Below are positions 8,378 to 16,570 of a stretch of DNA of 43,095 nt, piece by piece; position 1 is the first letter of the stretch; every line of letters begins with the position of its first letter. Location of the stretch: the NCBI GenBank assembly GCA_963693365.1, contig CAVNZM010000038.1, positions 1-43,095 of the forward strand. The letters run 5' to 3'. Origin of the DNA: Amoebidium appalachense. Lineage: Eukaryota > Ichthyosporea. The notes beneath the pieces were generated by a model that did no database searches, was not told the origin of the DNA, and worked only from the letters and a program-made list of their open reading frames with translations. A program made the position numbers and the translations under genes.

Positions 8378-8506
8378 TCAAATAAAGTACCCGTTCAGTT
8401 CGTTCAGCAGGTTCAGCAGCATGGCCGCAAACAGCACGAACGTGGCGAACAGCCGCGCGTACTTGAGCTTGTAGTCAAACGTCCATTGGTCGGGCAGGAG
8501 CTTCAT
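8378..8506 (-). CDS. Small single-pass membrane protein, 42 aa
   Basis: A 42-codon frame from ATG 8506 to TGA 8378. The product has a polar and charged N-terminal 18 residues, a hydrophobic helix (about residues 19-34, LFATFVLFAAMLLNLL) and a short polar tail. It fits the style of the many small membrane proteins of large DNA viruses. No family is recognised. It occupies the gap between the MSV199-type gene and the coiled-coil gene and is transcribed convergently with the former. Confidence 0.55.
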   Translation of the reverse strand: MKLLPDQWTFDYKLKYARLFATFVLFAAMLLNLLNELNGYFI

Positions 8507-8555
8507 GTTGCTTCAGCCCCCTATTTTATTGCCTGGTTGCCCCGTCCCCACCCCC

Positions 8556-9662
8556 TTACCCCTCCTTCGTCTCCTTGCCCTGGTTCAACATCTCCGCCAG
8601 CCTTCGCTTGCGCGCCTGCATGCGCGTGCGCGTCTCCTGGTCCACGTAGTCGTCGTCGTCCGAGGTCTCGACGTCCTCGCCAGCCGCCCGGCGTGACTCG
8701 CGGTCGGTGACGTAGGCGCCGTAGAGGTCCGTGATGACCCGTGCGTCCTTGTTGATGGGATGCGGGAACCCGGCCACCAGCTCCGGCAGCCGCGGCGTGC
8801 ACTTCTGCACGCGCACGCGCACGTACTGCACGCGGAGCATCTCGTAGCGCGCGAGCAGCGTCTCGTGGTCGTCCTTGAGCTTGTTGAACTGGATCTCCTT
8901 CTGCTGCAGCGCGGCCACGCGGGCGTTGAGGTGGCGGATGTGCTCGACGTAGCGCTCGCACTCGGGGTTGCTGCGCTTCATCTTCTCCAGTTGGTCCTTG
9001 AGCAGCTCGTTCTCGCGCTTGGCCGCGTGCAGCTGGCCCTTGTCCTCCACCGTCTCCTTGAGCGACTTGTAGTTGGCCCGCAGCTCCACCAGCTCGCGGT
9101 TGTTGGTCTCGGCGTTCTGGATGGACTCGCGTGCCTCGCGCAGGTCCAGCATGATGGCACGGGCGGTGGACTCGTCCACGCCCTTGCGCTGCAGCGTGCT
9201 CTGGTCGCCGATGCCCTGCAGGATGTGCACCAACACGTTGGCAATCTCGCGTGTGAGCGCGCCGTTGCTGCGGTTGGTCCCGTTCAGCTGCTCGCGGAAC
9301 CGGGACATGTCAATGGGCAACTTCCACACGACCTCCTTCGAGTCCTTGTTTATATTCCCGTCCTTGTCCAAAGTGGGCATGTCCGAAAACGCCAGCTCCA
9401 CAGCCATTGTAGCAGTGGAGTTGTCACTGGCAAATGATTGCAGGGCAGTTTCGATGGCCGGCGGGAGTTTGTTGTAGATGTCGCCTATCACTTTCTGGTG
9501 GCTCGAGATGACGGCGTTGTTTTGGTTCAACAGCTTGGCGATCATATCGGTTACACTCTTGATGTCCTGTGTTTGCACGATGCCACTCGGCCCTCCACCC
9601 CCAAACTTCAATTTCGTGAGGATCTCTATAGCCCTGTTAAGATCATCCTGGCTCATGCTCAT
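8556..9662 (-). CDS. Coiled-coil protein, 368 aa
   Basis: The start was set at ATG 9662 (MSMSQDD), because the longer frame begins only with GTG. Residues about 1-120 are mixed and contain a Gly-rich turn (KFGGGGPSG) and several Asn-rich helices. Residues about 170-290 have long heptad-like stretches rich in Glu, Arg, Lys and Leu, strongly suggesting a coiled coil. The C-terminal 70 residues contain a run of acidic residues (SDDDD) and a basic tail. It is not recognised as a named family. It diverges from the small membrane gene at 9726, with 63 bp between start codons. Confidence 0.7.
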   Translation of the reverse strand: MSMSQDDLNRAIEILTKLKFGGGGPSGIVQTQDIKSVTDMIAKLLNQNNAVISSHQKVIGDIYNKLPPAIETALQSFASDNSTATMAVELAFSDMPTLDKDGNINKDSKEVVWKLPIDMSRFREQLNGTNRSNGALTREIANVLVHILQGIGDQSTLQRKGVDESTARAIMLDLREARESIQNAETNNRELVELRANYKSLKETVEDKGQLHAAKRENELLKDQLEKMKRSNPECERYVEHIRHLNARVAALQQKEIQFNKLKDDHETLLARYEMLRVQYVRVRVQKCTPRLPELVAGFPHPINKDARVITDLYGAYVTDRESRRAAGEDVETSDDDDYVDQETRTRMQARKRRLAEMLNQGKETKEG

Positions 9663-9725
9663 TTGCTCTTGTCCCACATAATGCAGCTTTGGCCACACCC
9701 CACCGCATTATTCCCTCGGTCAACA

Positions 9726-9956
9726 ATGTCCGCGCTCGCCAACGTGATGATGTTTGTCTTCTGGGCGCTCGCCGTCGGCTCCATGGCCGGGTTCATGAGC
9801 CTGTACAGCGCCATGACGAAGGAGAAGTGCGTCGAGGCCGCCGTGAAGAACAGGTACGAGGCCTCGAACACTGCCGTGATGGTGGCCCTGGTGGTCACCG
9901 TGTTTGCGTACCTCATCTACGGCGTGTACGCGTCGGCCTCCTCCGCGCAGGTATAA
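9726..9956 (+). CDS. Two-helix small membrane protein, 76 aa
   Basis: From ATG 9726, two hydrophobic segments (about residues 5-30 and 50-70) flank a short charged loop (TKEKCVEAAVKNRYEAS). The second segment ends in a Tyr/Ala/Ser-rich tail. No family is recognised; size and topology suit a virion membrane protein. Its TAA stop (9954-9956) lies inside the TATAAA box of the next gene, an unusual overlap of coding and promoter sequence. Confidence 0.65.
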   Translation: MSALANVMMFVFWALAVGSMAGFMSLYSAMTKEKCVEAAVKNRYEASNTAVMVALVVTVFAYLIYGVYASASSAQV

Positions 9957-9960
9957 AGGG
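9949..9960 (+). promoter_or_regulatory. TATA-type core promoter (AGGTATAAAGGG)
   Basis: A variant of the shared motif; TATAAA starts 42 bp before the ATG at 9994, the same distance as at 7000. It overlaps the final Val-stop codons of the preceding gene. Confidence 0.65.
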
Positions 9961-9993
9961 AGCTCGTCCGCAATTGTTGCGCCCAGTCTCAGT

Positions 9994-10386
9994 ATGGGTG
10001 CCGTCGCCTCGCAGCCCATCGTGTGCGCGCCGGTGCAGACCTTCTTCGTCACCACGGACGCCGACTGCTCACCCGTCCTCGTCACCAACCGCCTCATGGG
10101 CACGCTGACCGTGGACTCGACCCGCGTGACCGTGTGGGCGTCCACGCGCCCGCTCTACTTTCTGCCCACCACGGGCCTCAAGGCCATGCCCCCGGACCAG
10201 TACCTGCCGGCGGCCGTGCAGCACGGCTGCGACGCACTGCTGGCGAACCGGCTGGTGCTGGGGGGCGACCCCGAGTCGCTGGGGCTTGTGCGCCTGGCCG
10301 ACATGACGCCGCGCGAGTTCAAGCAGTACCGGCCGATCTTCGTGTCCGGCACCATCACCACGTCCGTCACCGTGCCGCAGCTCTAG
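9994..10386 (+). CDS. Hypothetical protein with N-terminal myristoylation-type start, 130 aa
   Basis: The start is ATG 9994, placed 42 bp after a TATA box. The first residues MGAVASQP fit the N-myristoylation pattern (Gly2, small residue at 5, Ser at 6), suggesting membrane attachment. The rest is a compact beta-rich protein with a TLTVDSTRVTVWAST strand pair and a central segment holding the only later Cys. No transmembrane helix is seen. It is not recognised; viral myristoylated proteins often belong to the virion membrane or entry machinery, but that is inference. Its 3' end overlaps the convergent Nudix gene by 20 bp. Confidence 0.6.
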   Translation: MGAVASQPIVCAPVQTFFVTTDADCSPVLVTNRLMGTLTVDSTRVTVWASTRPLYFLPTTGLKAMPPDQYLPAAVQHGCDALLANRLVLGGDPESLGLVRLADMTPREFKQYRPIFVSGTITTSVTVPQL

Positions 10387-11044
10387 GCGTCATAGTCTCG
10401 CACCACGCCAGGTCCTTGAGGAACAGCCCCATGTTGAAGTACTGCACCAGGCTGTTGAGGCCCGCCAGGAACGGCCGCCGAAACATCGGGTTGCCGGCCA
10501 TCCCCGGCACCGGGTGGTTCCAGCGCGACTTGAGCGCCACCTCGAACACCTCGTCCGCGAGGAACCACTGCATGTTGCGCTTCTCCAGGAAGTCGTACTT
10601 GACGCGCAGCGTGCCGTCGCGCACCTCCGTCGACCCCGGCAGAGCCAGCTGGCCTGCCGACAGCGCCTGGCGCGCAGCCCGGAACCGGTGCGGCAGGTGC
10701 GGGTCAAATGGGATCTGCACCATATACGTAATAAAGTAGCGGTTCTGACCGGCCGCTCCCGCAAACCTGAGCACGTACGCCCGGTCCCGCAGGATGCCCT
10801 CGAGCATCGGGCGGGGGATCACAGTGTCCAGTGTCTCCTCGTAGAACTCCATGACCGTGGTCTCCTCCACGGTCAGGCCCGCCTTGAGCCTCCCGCCAAA
10901 CACCCCGTACCTCCCGTCACTGTCCTCCTGTCCGAGGAGGAACAGCACGCGGCGGTCGTGCACGGCGTAGGGCAGCACGCCGGCGCCGATGATGCGACAG
11001 TCATCGTCGTGGTAGGGGATGCACATGTCCAGGACCTTCATCAA
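10367..11044 (-). CDS. Nudix hydrolase-like protein, 225 aa
   Basis: The Nudix box is recognisable in GGRLKAGLTVEETTVMEFYE followed by E: glycine, seven-residue spacer and the catalytic E-x-x-E-E cluster are present. Compared with the consensus G-x5-E-x7-R-E-U-x-E-E-x-G-U, the first Glu is Leu, the Arg is Met and the later Gly is Leu, so it is a divergent box. A strand-rich core (RIIGAGVLPYAVHDRRVLFL) precedes it as the fold requires. Poxviruses and other NCLDVs use Nudix enzymes to remove mRNA caps; that role is possible but the changed residues leave activity uncertain. A second Met codon at 11041 is an alternative start. Ends convergently over the 3' end of the myristoylated-type gene. Confidence 0.75.
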   Translation of the reverse strand: MMKVLDMCIPYHDDDCRIIGAGVLPYAVHDRRVLFLLGQEDSDGRYGVFGGRLKAGLTVEETTVMEFYEETLDTVIPRPMLEGILRDRAYVLRFAGAAGQNRYFITYMVQIPFDPHLPHRFRAARQALSAGQLALPGSTEVRDGTLRVKYDFLEKRNMQWFLADEVFEVALKSRWNHPVPGMAGNPMFRRPFLAGLNSLVQYFNMGLFLKDLAWCETMTPRAAAR

Positions 11045-11299
11045 GTGGAGGGGAGATAATCTGGGGTGGGGTCGGTGCCAAACTCACCAGAAACTTGGGG
11101 GCGAGCGCGCCCGGCACCGCTGGGTGAATATCGGGTGAACCAGGTGCGCTCCAAACAAAAAAAAATGCAATGCAATCCCGTTGGACCAAACTTGCATCCC
11201 GGGCCCCGAATTATTACACACCTGGCCAGCCAGATGATACAAAACACACCCGAACCCGCCATCCCCACAGCAGCCCTGCCAATTGTTGGGGATGACAGG
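11045..11299. other. Intergenic stretch without a clear gene
   Basis: Between the Nudix start and the end of the broken LLPGK gene I see no convincing frame; the translated candidates are low-quality shadows. A run of nine A lies around 11158. Confidence 0.4.
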
Positions 11300-12223
11300 C
11301 TACCCCAGCACGTGCTTCTCCAGGAAGCGCACGGGGTACACCTTGACCGGGCGCAGGTCCCCCTGCACCATCTTCAACGTCTCCTCGGGCTCGCAGCCCT
11401 CCTGCTCGCGCCACGTGCGTGCGAGCATCCGGCCGACCGTGCTGCTGGACCTGTCGGTGATGCCTCGGTCGACGAGGAACTTGGCAACGGTCACGTACCC
11501 GCCGATCGCAGACTCCTCGATGGCCGCATGCTAGTTCGGGTAAGGACAAGGATGTTGGCAAGGGTGTCGTTGAGCAGCATGCGCATGCGTGGGTCCCTAT
11601 CGAGGCCAAAGTCTTCCAGGAGGCCACGGTACATGGTGATATTTTCCACACGCATGCGCCCGTTCTCCTCCTTTCTCAATCAGGCGCCTGACCTCCGCCT
11701 CCTCCCGGCGCAGACGCAGCCGACGCTCCTCCTCCAGCTCCTCGCGGCGCCGCTTGCGGTCGGGGGTCTCGTCGGTGCCGTTGCGGAAGAACTCACGCTC
11801 CTCGGGGGTGCTGGCGTCGTAGCGCGCCTCAATCTCGGGGATGAGGGAGACGTCGCCGGAAAGCAGCCGGGCTATGTAGGTGGCACACGTCCTGCGGAAC
11901 TCGTGGGCGCGCTTGCCGGGAAGCAGGAAGATGATCTCGAGGAGGACACGGAAGGGGGCGATTGGGGTGGGCTTTCCAACCCCATTGATCTGGGCGTCCT
12001 CAGCCTCGCTGAGGATGTCAACAACACTATGGTCCTTTGATTTCTTGATCTGTGACCATGCCTCGTACATCGCCGCCTTTCCAATCACCATTGAAATCAC
12101 ATCTAGGACACTTGCCATGTTCTTGTCTCTGTCAATGCGCATAGTGCAACCTTTGAACTGCGGGAACTCCCTCCAAAGGTCCTGAAGCCACATGTCGCCT
12201 TTTTTGTTCTGCTCGCCAGCCAT
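11300..12223 (-). pseudogene. LLPGK-family (BRO-like) gene broken by two frameshifts
   Basis: The first segment (12223 to about 11680) matches the intact gene at 27924-28841 almost throughout: the same L-L-E-I-I-[FY]-L-L-P-G-K-R-A-H core, the same R-L-L-S-G-D segment and a nearly identical basic/acidic DETPDRKRRREELEEERRLR coiled coil. The match then moves to a second frame (about 11535-11660, with LGLDRDPRMR-type text) and to a third (11494-11300), where the C-terminal region ending in K-x-Y-P-V-x-F-L-x-K-H-V is recovered. Two indels are therefore needed to read it through. Promoter and 5' leader are still well conserved with the intact copy, so decay looks recent, or the indels are sequencing errors. 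Family function unknown; such genes are spread through NCLDVs and algae. Confidence 0.75.
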
Positions 12224-12259
12224 GCTGTGTCCGACTGACCTCCTCTGCCGGGCGCTGCT

Positions 12260-12272
12260 CTTTTATACCTTC
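12260..12272 (-). promoter_or_regulatory. TATA-type core promoter (GAAGGTATAAAAG on minus strand)
   Basis: Exact copy of the shared motif about 44 bp before the start at 12223 of the broken LLPGK-family gene. The leader between it and the ATG is similar to that of the intact copy at 28841 (GACACAGCATGGC style). Confidence 0.75.
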
Positions 12273-12284
12273 AGACCAGGAGAA

Positions 12285-12370
12285 CGGGAGCCCCGACGCC
12301 CGGCACGGTTGGTGTCGGCCTCCCAGGCTGCCAGCCGCTTGTCGTAGAGTAAACTGCATCAACACGGAAA
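12285..12370 (-). pseudogene. Relic of a gene like the one at 16157-16522
   Basis: On the minus strand one frame reads L-L-Y-D-K-R-L-A-A-W-E-A-D-T, closely matching residues about 41-56 of the 121-aa protein at 16157-16522 (LLYDKRLAAGWEADT). The DNA is similar over about 55 bp (12300-12355 against 16340-16395). Upstream and downstream similarity is lost, so this is a fragment left behind by duplication and deletion. Confidence 0.6.
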
Positions 12371-12415
12371 GTGCGCCGGACGTGTACATGTAGCAATCTT
12401 TTTGGGGTCCCGGGT

Positions 12416-14557
12416 ATGGCGAATATTCTGGAGGATCTGGACTTGGTGGAAAACATGGAGGACGAGGACACGGACAGCATGGAGGACGAGGGCACGGACA
12501 GCATGGAGGACGAGGACACGGACCCCTTCTCAGATGCGTATTTTGAAGTCCTGGAAGCTGCAGGGGTTGTTGAGCCTGGCACGACGGTCGACGACTGGTT
12601 CTGCGCCGACCCGGCAGACATAAGTGCGCTCCGGACAGGTAGAAACTGGTGGCCGAACAAGCGCGCTGTTCAGGAGGCCGTGGACAACGGCACGGTGCAG
12701 CGGGCGATTGAGCGCCTGCAACAGCAGGGCCTGGAAATGCCCGAAGGACGGGGGATGGAAGACCTAATAATCGAAACGCTGGTGTTCATGCGCGTGGCCC
12801 GCCAGGCACTCTCCGAGTCTGGGATGGTGCGAAAGGTGTCAACCTTGTGGGGTGGGGAGCCTGAGAACCGCGACCCCTACATACGCGAAAATCTGGAAGA
12901 TCTGGTGAGCCCCGCCGTGCGCGAAGAGGTAAAGGCGGCCAAGCGCAATGGGGACGAGAATGCCATTCAAAATATTATGGATGATCCGGAAATCCGCGCC
13001 CAGATCACAGACGCGCTGTGGTGCAGGGCTGCTCGCAGGGCCAATCGTCTCAAGCGCCTGGAAACAGCTCTGTACATGTCCGAGGGGCTCACCAAGAGAG
13101 AGTACATATTCAGGTACGCAGATGAGTTGTTTCCCTCGTACGCCGCGGCACGGATACGTAATATACCAATGGGTGATAACGAAGCATGGGAAAGGGCCGT
13201 CGAAACTGAAATGCTAGACGAAGCTGTGGTGGAGGAAGTCCGGAAGAAACTTATGAAACGCGCCACCAGTATTGGCGGCAAATATGTCGGAATCTTCCAG
13301 TTGGCTCTCAACGAGATGATAGCAAGCCACGGTGGCGTCATTCCAAACATGCAACAACGTCCCCACAATGGCGATGTCGAAATGGCTGTAGAACCCGAAG
13401 CCCCGGATTCGGATTCGATGCCCCAGGCTCCATCTGGTAGCACTGCACCGGTGTCCGGGTCTGCCATGGATCTTTCGCACGCGGAGGGCGATGAAGATGA
13501 TGCGAACATTTTCGAATGGACCGCACAAGGCCTTGTCAAACTATTTGCTACGTTGACCGCTGACTCTCCGCACCAGGCGAATCGGCTTTGTTATGAGCAC
13601 AAGTGGGAGCTTGTTGACAAGTTTGAGTTGTTCGCGCGCGGTGCGCTCGAGATCGCCAGACGACGTCAAATGAAAGAAGATTTGGGCAAAATGCTGAAGG
13701 CAGATTTGGACGCAGAAGAGGCAGACGCTAAAGACGAAGAGGACGAGGAGGACCGCGCGTTTGTGGTCCCTGATGACGACCCGGAGGTGCAGCCACCAGA
13801 CAACAATGCACCCGACACCTTTTCCGACGAGCTCCGCGACCTGAGGGCTGCGGTACAGATTGCACAACCCGAGACCAGGATCGAAGCCGTGAGGCAGGTT
13901 CTTGACTGGCTGGCGAGACAGCCGAACGGGGTGTACCACCCACCGCCGCCACGGATGCTGTTCCACAGGTTGCCGTCTCCATTGGACCTGTCAGACTGGC
14001 TCACCCGGACGATTTCTCCCATGGATGAAGAGGACATGAGGATCCCAGAAGGGGTTTACAACGCGCTGCAGAAGTGGATCAGGTACACGAAACTTAGACG
14101 CCTAGAAGCCCTGCGCGCAAATTTCAGACCGGCCCCGTCGACCGCGGAGTTAGAGGCATACGTAGAGAGAATGTACAGGGCGATCAACGGCTTGCTCCCG
14201 GATCGCTTCCACAACCACACTAATGATTGGACGGGACGGTTTGATGCCTACCCCAGCGAAACAGCAGCCATCATACTCCTTTCTGGGGCAGAACCCCGGG
14301 GGGATCCATTGGCGGCGGCAGACGGCGACCCCATATTTGCGAGGATGCTCATCATCGCCGCAGGGGTCCAGGGATTGCACGATGCAGGGGTTTTTCAGTT
14401 TACAGGTGTGGAGTCGCCGGTTAGACCGGTGGTTGAAGACTTGCCATTAGGACCGGCTGGCAATACCCGGTGGACGCGGTCTGGAACAACGCATGCCCTG
14501 AGGACCACCAAAAGGCAAAGGAGACAGCTCAGGCATTACAGGCCACCCGGGCAGTAA
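12416..14557 (+). CDS. Hypothetical acidic protein, 713 aa
   Basis: The start was set at ATG 12416; an in-frame ATG at 12371 would add 15 residues and falls in the relic fragment. Near the N-terminus is a perfect-phase triplicate of 8 residues (MEDEDTDS, MEDEGTDS, MEDEDTDP) encoded by 24-bp repeats at 12455-12526. The rest is largely helical, with two acidic low-complexity regions: about residues 315-360 (Pro/Ser/Asp) and 430-470 (EEADAKDEEDEEDR). The C-terminus is basic (TTKRQRRQLRHYRPP). No enzyme motif is seen. It is more AT-balanced than the GC-rich genes around it. It is followed after 51 bp, on the same strand, by a candidate protease, so the two may act together in virion maturation; this is inference. 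Confidence 0.7.
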   Translation: MANILEDLDLVENMEDEDTDSMEDEGTDSMEDEDTDPFSDAYFEVLEAAGVVEPGTTVDDWFCADPADISALRTGRNWWPNKRAVQEAVDNGTVQRAIERLQQQGLEMPEGRGMEDLIIETLVFMRVARQALSESGMVRKVSTLWGGEPENRDPYIRENLEDLVSPAVREEVKAAKRNGDENAIQNIMDDPEIRAQITDALWCRAARRANRLKRLETALYMSEGLTKREYIFRYADELFPSYAAARIRNIPMGDNEAWERAVETEMLDEAVVEEVRKKLMKRATSIGGKYVGIFQLALNEMIASHGGVIPNMQQRPHNGDVEMAVEPEAPDSDSMPQAPSGSTAPVSGSAMDLSHAEGDEDDANIFEWTAQGLVKLFATLTADSPHQANRLCYEHKWELVDKFELFARGALEIARRRQMKEDLGKMLKADLDAEEADAKDEEDEEDRAFVVPDDDPEVQPPDNNAPDTFSDELRDLRAAVQIAQPETRIEAVRQVLDWLARQPNGVYHPPPPRMLFHRLPSPLDLSDWLTRTISPMDEEDMRIPEGVYNALQKWIRYTKLRRLEALRANFRPAPSTAELEAYVERMYRAINGLLPDRFHNHTNDWTGRFDAYPSETAAIILLSGAEPRGDPLAAADGDPIFARMLIIAAGVQGLHDAGVFQFTGVESPVRPVVEDLPLGPAGNTRWTRSGTTHALRTTKRQRRQLRHYRPPGQ
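12455..12526 (+). repeat. 24-bp in-frame tandem repeat, three units
   Basis: Units at 12455-12478, 12479-12502 and 12503-12526, each starting ATGGAGGACGAG, encode an acidic octapeptide repeat. Confidence 0.9.
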
Positions 14558-14608
14558 ACAAGCGAACACAATCGAAGCCACCAAAGTTTTGGGGTGTTGA
14601 ATCTATAG

Positions 14609-16114
14609 ATGGCACACGGGCGAGGGAGGGATGTAGTGGAAAGATTTCCCGTGAAGCCGCGCTGCTTTTTCAGGTTCGTAAAGAAAAATGCAGAACATTT
14701 TGTGGAAGAAACGCCGGTCTCCCCCAGCACTCAGACGTACGCATGGACACCGGAAAACGGTTGCCTCTCCCTCTCCCTGGAAAGCACAGAACCCGACACG
14801 ATCCCGGTGTATCTTGCCTGTGTTAAACGTCTCCGGTTCGATGCGCAACAGGATGGCTACTCCGTGAATATCGAGTTCGAGAACCAAGATAGTCCTGGGA
14901 TACGCACCTTCGACACAACTTACGATTCGGTTCGAAACTTCATGTTGGACAAGAGGGGCAATGCTTTCAAGGAGATCATGGTGAAGCACGCCCCATACCA
15001 GATCGAGGAGTACAAAAAGAGTACCATCCCTGGGAACCCAACACCCCCATATTTGCAGGAGGATTCGGTAGCAGACTTCTTGTTTGACAAACTGTACCGC
15101 GGGGCCCAACAAATTTCGGGGTCCATAAAAGATTTGATAGGGTTGGGGTCTGTGTGGACTTCGCCTGCAGTAGAGGGGAGAACCAATACTATAGTAATGC
15201 TACAGACATATCTTCCGAAGTCCACAATTTTCGCCCCCGGAGAATTGCTCCGTACACAACCCAACAACGAGTCAATGACTGTCCAGCAATCGTTTAGGAA
15301 TTTCAGGAACGATGGCTTCATGACCACCATATCGATGCCTAAATGGAAGTTCTTTTTTAGGAACGAACTCGCGACAATGTTGTTCCAATGGCTGACTGAC
15401 CCCCAACGGGTGCCCTACTTTATTATATACACAGGTGAAGTGCACCATGCTTCTGTCATCATACTCGTTTCAGGTGACAAGTCGAGTATAGTTCTGGAGT
15501 TCTTCAATGTCCATGCCCCGAGTAGCACGTTGACAAAAGCCCTTGTCTCATTCATGAGAAGCGCTGATCCCACAGGCAAGCTGAAAGACATACTTCGATC
15601 CCTCAAACCCGAAAGTGTTTGCACTGATTTGCAAAATCTTCATGGAAAAAGGACATTGTACGACGAATTGTTTGACAGAGACGAGGTGGTCGATGGGGCC
15701 TGTGCGTCTTGGTTGAGTATTTACATACTGTTGCGGACTTCACAAGCCGACTGGTCGTCCATACCGGGTGCGGATGGGCACACCATAGGCGAGCGGATCT
15801 GCAACTTCATCAAGACGAAAATCGCAAGGGATGGGGGATTCCAAGCGGTTTATAAGGTCGGGGGGACGATCGCGATGTACGGAAAGCGCCTGGTCGAACT
15901 CTACGGGGCTAAGATGTATCAAACTGCGGATTGGTGGGCGCAAGACGGCGTCAATCAACAGGAGCGTTACCGAGAGGTCGTGGACATGGTGCTTTCCAAG
16001 AAAGTTCTCGTATTGACCGATGCCGAGCTCAAGGATGCAGGACTGCCAACACGCAAGGACGGCGAGCAGCTTGTGAACGAGGTCCGAGAACAAGCGGCGC
16101 GCCTCCTCCCCTGA
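14609..16114 (+). CDS. Candidate C48-like cysteine protease, paralog 1, 501 aa
   Basis: This protein and the one at 25571-27082 are clear paralogs along their whole length (shared CFF[RK]FVK, LQTYLPKS, HASV, ESVC, ACASWL, YILLRTS, TIGER segments). The conserved polar residues fit the order of adenain/Ulp1-type proteases: His280 at the start of a hydrophobic strand, Glu297 and Asn300 17-20 residues later on the next strand, and Cys365 preceded by Asp362 and followed by a hydrophobic helix. In adenovirus protease the His to acid spacing is also 17. The usual Gln upstream of the Cys is not obvious (Gln342 is too far), so activity is a hypothesis. The N-terminal 250 residues are unassigned. NCLDVs encode such proteases for capsid maturation. 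An ATG at 14609 follows a short AT-rich leader, 51 bp after the acidic gene. Confidence 0.6.
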   Translation: MAHGRGRDVVERFPVKPRCFFRFVKKNAEHFVEETPVSPSTQTYAWTPENGCLSLSLESTEPDTIPVYLACVKRLRFDAQQDGYSVNIEFENQDSPGIRTFDTTYDSVRNFMLDKRGNAFKEIMVKHAPYQIEEYKKSTIPGNPTPPYLQEDSVADFLFDKLYRGAQQISGSIKDLIGLGSVWTSPAVEGRTNTIVMLQTYLPKSTIFAPGELLRTQPNNESMTVQQSFRNFRNDGFMTTISMPKWKFFFRNELATMLFQWLTDPQRVPYFIIYTGEVHHASVIILVSGDKSSIVLEFFNVHAPSSTLTKALVSFMRSADPTGKLKDILRSLKPESVCTDLQNLHGKRTLYDELFDRDEVVDGACASWLSIYILLRTSQADWSSIPGADGHTIGERICNFIKTKIARDGGFQAVYKVGGTIAMYGKRLVELYGAKMYQTADWWAQDGVNQQERYREVVDMVLSKKVLVLTDAELKDAGLPTRKDGEQLVNEVREQAARLLP

Positions 16115-16156
16115 GGGCATCAAAAGGTCAAGAATTGAGGTGGATTGATCCCTGCC

Positions 16157-16522
16157 TCAGCGGAGGACCTCCCTTCTCAGCGCAGCGGCCAGCCGCGCGA
16201 GCCAGGCGGTGCGGTCGTCGCCCAGGCGTGTGGCAAAGTCGGCATAGGACATCTGTGCCGAGAACCATTGACCCTTCTCCTCGTTCCAGTAGCGCAGGCC
16301 GTTGACATTGGAAACTTCCATGCGCGGGCACCGGCCACATTCGCCAAAACGGGCTGTGTCGGCCTCCCAGCCCGCGGCCAGGCGCTTGTCATAAAGCAGG
16401 GCGGCACAGGCGGGTGCGTCGCAGGGCGGGTCACGACCGAACACCGTGCGCACCGCATCTCGCAGCGCAAGCGCAAGCAGGGTGGTCACGCAGAGGGCCA
16501 TGAGCAGGAGTACCAGCTGCAT
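16157..16522 (-). CDS. Secreted or membrane-anchored hypothetical protein, 121 aa
   Basis: The first 20 residues (MQLVLLLMALCVTTLLALAL) form a signal peptide or signal anchor. The remainder has four to five Cys (two in an R-D-P-P-C-D-A-P-A-C segment and two in G-E-C-G-R-C-P), consistent with a disulfide-bonded lumenal or extracellular domain. Not recognised. Part of the same gene type survives as a relic at 12285-12370. It diverges from the next plus-strand gene, with 48 bp between starts. Confidence 0.65.
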   Translation of the reverse strand: MQLVLLLMALCVTTLLALALRDAVRTVFGRDPPCDAPACAALLYDKRLAAGWEADTARFGECGRCPRMEVSNVNGLRYWNEEKGQWFSAQMSYADFATRLGDDRTAWLARLAAALRREVLR

Positions 16523-16570
16523 TGTTACGTCACGGGCGCATTTTGTGCCGGCTTAATCTTCCTGTAGTGC

